Of a DNA stretch of 64,000 bases, positions 55,957-64,000 are shown piece after piece. Each line of letters opens with the position of its first letter. The first letter of the stretch is position 1. The stretch covers positions 20,510,708 to 20,574,707 of the forward strand of contig CM033391.1 in the NCBI GenBank assembly GCA_019426215.1, written 5' to 3'. The DNA comes from Buddleja alternifolia (lineage: Eukaryota; Streptophyta; Magnoliopsida; Lamiales; Scrophulariaceae). The position numbers and the translations under genes are program-made. The notes below the pieces were generated by a model, which was not told the DNA's origin, did not search any database, and was given only the letters and a program-made list of their open reading frames with translations.

Positions 55957-57340
55957 GCAAAGGCGCAAAAGGTATGAAACTTTTTTATTTTTGAAACTAA
56001 CTATTCTATGACTGTCTTTTCTACTTCGTGGATTCTGGACTCAGGGGCTAGTGCCCATGTTTATTGTATGGATCAGGATCTGTAGAGAAGTAGAAGGCTT
56101 TGGCCGAGAAGAAATGATGATCAAAGTAGGCAGCGGGGAAAGCGTCGCGGCTACTAGGATTGGATCTACTTCTTTTTATTTGAATTCTGGACATTTATTA
56201 TTATTAAATGATGTTTTAGTTTTGCCCAAGGGGCTTAAGAACATTGTATCTATTCCCATATTAGTTAAGAATGGGTATACATTCCATTTTTCTAAGTTAA
56301 ATTGCGATATTTATTATAGAAATAAAATGGTTGGCAATGCTTCTTTAGTTAATGGTTTGTATTATTTAAATGTCCTTAATTCATCTATAGTGAATTTTGT
56401 AACTCATAAACGTGGTAGGCAGGAAGCTAACCTAAGGCTTAAGTGGCATCTTAGACTAGGCCATGCCAGAGAGCACAAGACACACAAAATGAAAAAAGAT
56501 GGGCTTTTAAGCTCACTGAGGTCGGATCCCTATCCAACTTGTGAATCATGTCTGTTAGGCAAGATGGCTAGATCACCCTTCACCGGGACTTTTGAAAGAG
56601 CTACTCAAGTCTTAGGTTTAGTCAATACCAACGTTTGTAGACTATTTGGAGAAATAGCTCGTGGGGGTTTCTACTACTTCATCACTTTCATAGACGATCA
56701 TTCAAGATATGGTCTAGCGTATCTGATGAAGCGAAAGTCTGAATCTTTGGAAAGGTTCAAAGAGTTCAAAGCCTTAGTAGAAAATCAAACTGGGCAAAAT
56801 AGAAAAACTCTACGATCGGATCGTGGAGCAGAAAATATGAGTGCCGAGTTTGATGAATTCCTTAGAAAACAAGGAATAATGTTGCAACTAACACTGCCAA
56901 CAACCCCTCAATTAAATGGAGTAGCCGAGTGAAGGAACCGAACTTTGTTGGACATGGTTCTTCCATGCTTAGTTACACTAATTTACATATTTCGTTATGG
57001 GGACATGCGCTCCTTACTGCTGCTTATATATCGAACAGATGTCCCTCCAAATCCGTTCCTAAGACTTCGCATGAGATGTGGAATAATAGAAAACTAAGTC
57101 TTAATCGTATTAAGATTTGGGGATGTCCCGCTTATGTCAAGAAGACTAAAGTGGAGAAATTGGAGATAAGATCCCTCATGGGACGTTTCATTGATTATCC
57201 TGAAGATTCCACGGGATTCTTCTTTTACCTGCATGATGATCAGAGAATCATCGTGGCCCTACAAGGCCCACTTTCTCGAAGATGAATTTATCTTCGAAGG
57301 GGGCAAAGGTAGGAAAATTATTCTAGAAGAGCAAAATTAA
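55957..57340 (+). pseudogene. C4 protease and integrase (broken)
   Basis: The protease active site WILDSGASAHVYC is readable at about 56029-56070 in the gag frame. The pre-integrase and integrase core follow in another frame (56051-56932): LKWHLRLGHAREHKTHKMKK, CESCLLGKMARSPFTG, YYFITFIDDHSRYGLAYL, LRSDRGAENMSAEF, TPQLNGVAE. The first catalytic Asp is replaced: LVNTNVCRLF where TDVC is normal. A TGA replaces an Arg codon at 56930, and frameshifts near 56955 and 57265 follow. The integrase tail continues to about 57340 (HEMWNNRKLSLNRIKIWGC). Confidence 0.88.
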
Positions 57341-57449
57341 AACTTCGTCAGAGACATCTGTCCAAGAACCAAAGCCTGAACAAATAGTAACACAACCACC
57401 ACGTAGATCTGGTATAATACCACTTGAACCAGAGAGGTTTGGTTATCTA

Positions 57450-59011
57450 CTACAGGGGGAGCCAGAGCTTCTCACTATAGTACAAGAGGGTCATGAAGAT
57501 GATCCTTGTACCTATGATCAAGCGATGGTGGATGTCGACGCTTCAAGATGGCGTGAATCCATGGAAACAGAGATGGACTCTATGCCATCGAACCAAGTTT
57601 GGACTTTGGTAGATTGTCCTGAAGGTGTCAAACCTATAGGATGTAAGTGGGTCTACAAAAGAAAGATAGGTAGCGATGGCAAAGTTGACACCTTTAAAGC
57701 CACGCTCGTAGCTAAAGGGTATAGTGTTATCCGTAGCTGCATACTTAGATTATGAGATATGTCAAACCGATGTTAAAATAGCTTTCTTGAATGGATTCCT
57801 TGAGGAGGATATATCTGTGGAACAGCTAAAAGGTTTTGTATTCGAGACCGATATCCATAAAGTATATAAACTTGAGAGGCCCATATACGGTCTCAATCAA
57901 GCATCTAGAAGCTGGAATCTTCGTTTTGATGAAGTAGTAAAAGGATATGGCTACATCAAGAATGGAGATGAACCATGTGTTTACAAGAAGACTAGTGGGA
58001 GCAAACTCTCGTTCTTAGTACTTGATGTGGATGACATTCTTCTTATAGGAAATAACGTATGAATGCTCACCAAAGTCAAGAAATGGCTTTCGAGTACGTT
58101 TTCCATGAAAGACTTGGGAGAAGCGACATACATTCTAGGAATTCGTATCTATAAAGATAGAACGAATAGAATGATAAGTCTCTCCCAAGCCCTTTACTTA
58201 GAAAAATGTCCTAAAGAGGTTTAGGATGATAATTCTAAGAAAACGTTTCTTCCCATGAGGCATGGAGTACACTTATCTAAGTCTATGTGTCCTCAAAGTG
58301 AGGAAGATAGACAAGAGATGAGTAATGTACCCTATGCTTCTGTAGTTGGTAGCCTAATGTATGCAATGTTGTGTACTAGACCCGACATTGCCTATCCTGT
58401 GAGCATGGTGAGTCGATTTCACGCAAACCCAGGAAAGAAACATTGGATAGCTGTGAAGAATATTCTAAAGTATCTCAAAAGAACTAAGGATATAATTCTC
58501 ATCTAGGGAGGTGGAGACATGACGATGGAAGGTTATTCTGATTCAGACTTTCAGTGTGATGTTAATGACCGAAAATCCACTTCTGGGTTATTTTTTTACT
58601 CTCAATGGGGGAGCGGTGTCTTGGAAAAGTTTCAAGCAAAGCACAACCACTGATTCTACCACTAAAGCGGAGTATGTGGCAACCTCAGAGGCTGCCAAAG
58701 AAGCTGTTTGGATGAGAAAGTTTCTTGGAGAACTTGAATCGGTCCCTAGTGCTCAGCTTCCATTACCACTTCATTGTGATAGCAATGGAGCAATAGCTCA
58801 AGCCAGGGAACTCAGGTCTCATAACAAATCCAAACACATTGAGAGAAGATTTCACATCATCAGGGAGATCGTTCGCAGAGGAGAGATAGCAGTGCAGAAA
58901 ATAGCCTCAGCTGACAATATAGTTGACCCATTCACCAAACCACTACCTCGTGCTGTTTTGGACAAACACCAGGAAAGGATGGGTATAGGATACCACAATG
59001 AGTGGCAATGA
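57450..59011 (+). pseudogene. C4 reverse transcriptase and RNase H (broken)
   Basis: RT begins around SRWRESMETEMDSMPSNQVW. At about 57722 about 85 bp are missing compared with relatives, with a frame change, so the region between VAKGY and the LSVAAYLDYEICQTDVK block is gone. The catalytic box (58024-58035) reads DVDD, with both aspartates but Tyr replaced. Frame breaks at 58060 and 58222 and a TAG at 58504 follow. RNase H (58556-59011) has TKAEYVATSEAAKEAVWMRK, SHNKSKHIERRFHIIREIVR and VDPFTKPLPRAVLDKHQERM. Confidence 0.9.
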
Positions 59012-59026
59012 GTGCAAGTGGGAGAT

Positions 59027-60802
59027 TGTTAAAATTATGCCCTCAGATGCCATAGAGGATAGTATCAATAGGGCATATATCTTGTATTGAACTTAAATAT
59101 TATTTATAATAAAAGGCCTCTTTTAGTTTTCACTTAATTCTTATCTGCATCTATAAGTTGTGTAAAATATTTTGTTTGTGTTTTCAGTGCGATCCCTCTA
59201 CTTCCTATGGGATAGGAAGAATGGCACTAGAGAGATCCACCTTGATTACTAAAACTAGTTCGCAAGTAATATGAAGTATTTAATGGGCAAATAAAGACTT
59301 CGAATACTTGTACAATCATAGCTCTGAGATGGGAGTGCCAGTCGAACACCATGTGATGGTGGGAGCTTAAGACTATAGGAACATTAGTGGAACTAATATA
59401 CTCAAACATGACTCGCATCGGTTCTGTCACATGGGTTTTCACTCTGTGACTGTCAATGACAGAACTGATTATGCGTAAAAGGTATATGTGATGATCTGAA
59501 GTATCAGGCTAAAGATGCACTTGTGACGTCAAGTCTTTCACTAGAGTAGTTAGACCCAATTCACTTGTTGGTGGGGTCGACCTCGAAATGCGGACTTGAT
59601 GGGCAAGTGGTGGTTTTAGCAGATAACTAATCTGGGATTTGTTCTCTCATAAGTGAATGAGAATGTACCCTATATGATTATAGATAAATAGAGATCAAAG
59701 TCTTTGGCCAAAGCAAAAGAAATTATTGTGCTAGACACTTAATCGATCTAAATGATCTCGTATTATTATAATTTATACATATGGTGAAGTCCAGTGAGTT
59801 TGACATAACCGTGACTCTCACTTGACCGAGGAACGTGAACAAATAGTTTATACATATACGATATTTATGATTGGAAGGTTTTGGAATGATCCATTCATTC
59901 GTATTTCATTTGGGCTATGAAGTGAGCCACATGAATGGCTAGGTGTTACCCACTTCCTTTGCTTTCCTCTCATTGCCAAATGAAACGAACCTAAAGAGTC
60001 GGGCTAAATAATTCATAAAGAAAATTGAAAAGGGGTTTTCTATTTTCTATTTTATTTTGGAGAGATTTAATTTATTGAATAAATTGAATAATTAATTGCT
60101 ACTTATTGGATAAGATAATTAATTAAATGGATAAGATTAATTATTAATTAATTTCTTGGAGAAATATATTAATTAATTAATTTATCTAATTAATTAATTT
60201 ATTTATTGGATAAAATAAATTATTAATTGAATAAAGGATTAATTAAACAAAGCAAAAGAAAAAATTTTGGGCCCCATATGGGGCGTCCAAGAGGACGACC
60301 ATTAAGGCTAGAGGGATGATCAATGTGGTCTCTTTTGTTTTGTCTTGGTCAATAAGTCATTCATATATAAAAGGGTTCTCTTGACTTTAACCTAGATATA
60401 GGATACAATTCATTCTAACTCTCCAAATATTAGAAGAAGAAAAATATCCTCTCCCTCTATACAAACTAGCCATCGCCCTTATAGAAAAAGAAGTGGGATT
60501 TTTTCATCATCAATTTGTGCGTGATTACTTAGAGACAACGTGCTTTGTTGTTTGGATTAATTTTCAAAAAGCTTCAAGAAATCAAGACTTGAAAAATACA
60601 AGGATTGAAGAATTCGAGAAGTTAATCAATTCGAAGAGTTGAAGAAGAATTGGATTCTCCTACCACCTCGCTTCAACGGATAAGTTGATTTATTCGTTAA
60701 AGAATTTTCGATTCAATTATGCAATTAGAGTACACTTTGGGCTTTAATTAAATTTTTGAAATCCTTCTGCGGCGTTTATGTTATTTTTCAAGAAACCCAA
60801 CA
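59027..60802 (+). repeat. C4 3' LTR (1776 bp)
   Basis: TGTTAAAATTATGCCC to AAACCCAACA, directly after AGTGCAAGTGGGAGAT. Complete relative to the 5' LTR. Confidence 0.92.
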
Positions 60803-62073
60803 GCCAAGCGGCATTCTTACCACTTTTCAGACTTTAAGCCCATATCTATCAACTTTCGATTAGTCACAAGGTACAAGAATCGAAAAAAACCTCATAGCCA
60901 TTTCAAATTCATCACTTCATCCACTTTAGGCTTTAAATTCATGACACTTTCAACTCAAAACACTAGAGGCTACACCATGTGCAATGTTCGGTTCCCTTAG
61001 GCTTTCTATGACACCCTTGTAACAAGCTTTAAGCCAATTACTCCCAAACCAGGTGGCTTTAAGGTATTAAGTGTAGAGACACCCCTAAGGGCCTAATTAC
61101 TCGAGTGTCAAAGGTCACAAAACAAAACTAGGTCATTATTCCATTTACACTTTCATTAGCTTGAGCTTAGCTCAAATTAGCATAATAGTATAATATATAG
61201 GCATGTTGCTTTTTTACCCCAATACATATTGACCTGAATTTTTCATTCATACCAATTTTCAACCTCGTTCATTAATATTAAGCATACAAAGTCAACTTTC
61301 TCAACTTATAACACATGTGACAAGTCTAGGTTAATATTTCTGGGAAAAAGTCTTTAAATGTTTCAAAATGTTTATTCACGCAACTCCTCTACCCTCGACT
61401 TCAGTGCAATTGTGAATCATCTAAGGACAATCTAATCTCATTTAGGGTCCCACGAGCAAATTAAAGATATGTATATTCTATTACAGTTCAAATTGATAGA
61501 GAAAACATGTCATTGATTCAAACTAACCAATCTCAATACATTAAATGAAGGGTTGAAATTTTAGCAATATATATATATATATGCTTACAAGTTAGCACAC
61601 TTTTACATGTAGAGGCTGAACTCCACTAAACTTGGACAGAAATATATAAAGTATGAACAAGCACGACAATCATGGATCAATGATACCACCCCCACCCCCC
61701 ACCCCCCCCCCAAAACTTAGAACAAACATTGTTCCCAATGTTCGAAAGAGATAAGAGGGAAGTACACTTCACCATACGGGATGCTGAAAAGCGAACTCGA
61801 TTCCTCGAATGCAATTTTGTCCAAGATTAGCAACAGCTATTCGGGCAATGAGAGCCCAGGGTGAGCTATACAACTACACAATGAAAAGTGCTAGCCATAC
61901 AAAATGGTGAGCATTGCATATAGTCGAATAAAGCAACACATCACAAGATATATCATGAATAAACCCACGCATGCATCGAATATATGAAAAAATAGTTGAA
62001 AATAGAATCCAACAATAGATATAACTAAATAAAAATTCAAAAATAAATACAGGAAACGGACTACAAAATTAGT
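60803..62073 (-). other. G3 3' noncoding region, part 2
   Basis: No coding signal. It matches the G2 3' noncoding region in inverse (for example the segment near 61000-61060 against 48040-48110). A C-rich run (61687-61713) with AACTTAGAACAAACATTGTT next to it is the inverse of the PPT-like GGGGACAATG...TTTGGGG block of G2. Confidence 0.7.
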
Positions 62074-63449
62074 CTAATTATCGAATAAAAGGTCAACATC
62101 ATCATCATCATCATCATCTCCCATATGGGGGACAACCTTGTCATCATCCCCACCCATAAGGTCATCTACGTCAAGCATATCATCAGCACCCCCGTAAGGC
62201 TCATCATCATCAGCGCCCCCAACTACTAAGGCACCAGCACCTATCAACTCATCAGGTTGAGGTGCAAAGAAGCTCCGGAAAAGAGACGGCTCAGAATAGT
62301 CAAATGGCACCCGGCTCAAAAAGGCATCCTGCTCTCTAAGAAGCTGATGGAAATTTGCACACCCATCATTCATCATCGTCTACATATCTATCCTCAACTG
62401 ATGCAAATCAGCCCTAAGGGCATACACATCATGTGATGTGGTGCGGCTGGATCTGGTGCCACGAGCGGGAGGAGGATGATGTCTTTTGGAAGTAGACGAA
62501 GGAGCTGAAACGGGGTATCAGGGAAGGAAAGAGGTGTGCCGACAAGGTCCTTAGTCTTGCTCTGGAAAGCCCGGACACCGACTGTCAAACACAAAGCCAA
62601 AATTAGAGATGCAAAAATGAACGGGTTCTTCTTCAGATTGGAGGACTCCCCCCATTTCTTCTTAACCTGTGTCGGGTCAAGGACTGGAGTAAACTCGATG
62701 CCCATCTTCCTGATATGCTCTAATAAAGACCAATGTATCAACCCCACAAAGTTAACCCTTCTCTGAGTCATGATAGAGAATAAGAGCAGGGCCCGCTCCT
62801 TGTTCACCTCAGATCAGTTGGAGCTAGGGACTAAGTTGAAATGGATGAAGTCGAGCCAAAATGTAGCCTCGGGGAGTAAGATGCGATAGGGTAAGTGAGA
62901 CTCCATGTCTGGCCAAGTCGTGTCGGCTATGGCAATGACCTCGAGGACCTTGATGAGAGACACAATGAATGTCCCATCAGTCTTGTGGAGTGCTTGATAC
63001 TCGAAAATCTAAGGGATCGCCAGGCCGAGGCGCTCACTAATAGCAACAGCATCAAAGAGTACTAGTTTTTCCCAAAACTCAAGTGTGTGGGCTCGCCAAC
63101 TCTTTTTGTCTGTAATATCCTTATAAGCCTCAACACTATAAAATTCTTGAATCCACAGAAGGCGAATAGCCTCTAAAGGTCCATAAAAATAGTCCAAGTG
63201 ATGAAAATTGATACGAGCTTGCACCAAGGACTTAGCACTGATAGAGAAGGGCTTTTCCCTAATAATAGCCTGACTGTAGAGATAATGAAAGATTAATTCC
63301 TCCTTCGGGTGCAAAGAACGAAAGAGCAGAGTTGGGGCAATTGGGCCATGTGGACGCGCGGGGACGGTTGATGACCCTTCCCCGACCTTCTTTTTACCCT
63401 TTGATGGCGCATTCTTTTTACCCATATCAAATCGAAAGTCAGGCAGCAT
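62074..63449 (-). pseudogene. G3 envelope-like ORF (Athila third ORF), broken
   Basis: In element order: start at 63449 or, more likely, the internal ATG at 63424 (MGKKNAPSKGKKKVGEGSS, a basic N-terminus). Then LFRSLHPKEELIFHYLYSQA and FSISAKSLVQARINFHHLDY; a stop at about 63009; a middle part around 62810-63000; LLFSIMTQRRVNFVGLIHW (62807-62394); and a last part (62376-62074) ending in an acidic tail (MGDDDDDDDVDLLFDN). The middle and end are homologous to the G2 ORF at 46300-47037. One stop-separated and one frame-shifted border are visible. Athila elements carry an envelope-like ORF here; I see no clear membrane segment, so the function is open. Confidence 0.72.
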
Positions 63450-64000
63450 AATGACGTCAAATTAGTTACCAAGTTCTCGACAAATCCCCAAATTCATGCA
63501 ATCAAGCACAACCAGATCCCCAAAATTGTCAACTGTATAGCCACAAAAATTCAACACCCAACAACTATTCTTCACAAGTTGATAACAACCCACCAACAAT
63601 GCTGAACAAAATTGCCGAAAACAGAAATCATTCGCATAAATAGCCCAAAATAAATCCCCACACGACTTGTGTATGGGAGTAAATAGCAAAGGTCAAGCCA
63701 ATCACTCACCTTGTGTGGAAAAATCGAGCAAAACAAAGAAGCATGGTGGAGATAGCAGTTACTCGGCAAAGGGACGGTTGAATGTAGTCGGAGAGGACGA
63801 CTGACGCGGCGGAGATTGAGCAGATTTGCAGCAAAGATGAAGAGGATCGGGCAGTCTAGAGTGTGGAAGGAGAGGGATCATGATTTGACCGATTTTTTGA
63901 CTAAAAAGTAAACTTATACCGGAGCGGCGCCTAGGCGTGCGTATGATGGTGCCTAGGCGCCGTAAGTTGAAGCGGTTTTGGACTCCTAGAATTCAGTCGA
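63450..64000 (-). other. G3 region upstream of the envelope-like ORF, with two palindromes
   Basis: No recognisable coding. Two palindrome units, GGCGCCTAGGCG (63926-63937) and TGCCTAGGCGCC (63950-63961), are 24 bp apart and match the LTR arrays of G2 and G3. The window ends before the rest of G3 can be read. Confidence 0.5.

Larger units (their letters stand above)
51323..60802 (+). mobile_element. Complete Ty1/copia element C4 (TNT1-94-like)
   Basis: LTRs at 51323-52988 and 59027-60802, starting TGTTAGGATTATGCCC / TGTTAAAATTATGCCC and ending AAACCCAACA. Primer site TGGTATCAAAG (52990-53000), purine tract GTGGGAGAT before the 3' LTR. Target duplication GTCAA (51318-51322) and GCCAA (60803-60807), one mismatch. 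gag, protease, integrase, RT and RNase H follow in copia order with several stops and frameshifts. It lies in the 3' noncoding region of G3; G3 homology to G2 resumes directly after it. Confidence 0.93.
43056..64000 (-). mobile_element. Athila-like Ty3/gypsy element G3 (3' LTR and 3' half; 5' end off the window)
   Basis: Its 3' LTR occupies 43056-50913 with G2 nested inside. In element orientation it starts TGATAGGAGTGG after the purine tract AAGTTTAGGGGGGT (complement of 50914-50927) and ends GCTTCTAGCATGTCA. Upstream in the element are a long 3' noncoding region (50914-51322 and 60803-62073, split by C4) and the envelope-like ORF region (62074-63449). It inserted into C3, left target copy CTCCC (43051-43055). 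The Athila assignment rests on LTR style, the CCTAGG palindromes, PPT-like runs and the ORF shared with G2. Confidence 0.82.

Noticed and set aside
63462..63769. Cys-rich small ORFs at the right end
   Set aside because: Short frames with no motif, overlapping in different frames upstream of the G3 ORF; probably chance.

Overview
This window is a piece of a flowering-plant nuclear genome, almost certainly a eudicot. It is made nearly entirely of LTR retrotransposons nested inside one another. Plant LTR-element lineages (Sirevirus-like and TNT1-94-like Ty1/copia, chromovirus and Athila-like Ty3/gypsy), initiator-tRNA-Met primer sites, Mutator-type miniature elements and a Mutator-like (MULE) transposase fragment support this. 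I see no intact cellular gene, tRNA, rRNA or CRISPR. I cannot name the species from sequence alone.

Layout. (1) 1-15294: two Sirevirus-like copia elements of one family. E1 (3' part of pol, a 4.1-kb extra ORF, 3' LTR 7214-8684) appears to be inserted into older E2 (its extra ORF 9464-13531, 3' LTR 13765-15294). (2) about 15820-16075 and 25501-26150: the two halves of a MULE transposase N-terminal region, split by copia element C1 (minus strand, 16076-25495, target duplication TGATG). One C1 LTR carries a Mutator-type MITE (16403-16777). (3) 26151-29777: LTR of copia C2, itself split by a Sirevirus solo LTR (26971-28875, duplication TCTAG). (4) 29778-43055: copia C3 (minus strand). Its LTR holds a second MITE (41435-41824) and a complete gypsy chromovirus unit G1 (29988-40153, duplication CCTTC). 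(5) 43056 to the right edge: Athila-like element G3 (minus strand). Its LTR is split by a pol-less Athila-like element G2 (43400-49890, plus strand) and its 3' noncoding region by copia C4 (51323-60802, plus strand).

Age order from nesting: MULE fragment > C2 > C3 > G3 > G2 and C4. C1 and the solo LTR are separate insertions into the MULE and C2, and G1 is a recent insertion into C3. Most coding regions are broken by stops and frameshifts, and three of the four copia reverse transcriptases seen have an altered catalytic box.

Most notable object: G1. Its two outer LTRs agree closely, share a perfect 5-bp target duplication and have PBS and PPT in the plus direction. Inside them, nearly the whole gag-pol domain lies in the opposite orientation, flanked by inverted LTR fragments, with a second partial gag in sense orientation. 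A transcript from the 5' LTR should fold into a long hairpin, so G1 is a candidate natural silencing trigger. Also notable: the extra ORF of E1 (1366 codons, nine in-frame stops, no frameshift, its own G-box/TATA upstream region and no visible membrane segment), CCTAGG-centred palindrome arrays in the Athila LTRs and gag, and AGCG-word enrichment through the Sirevirus family.
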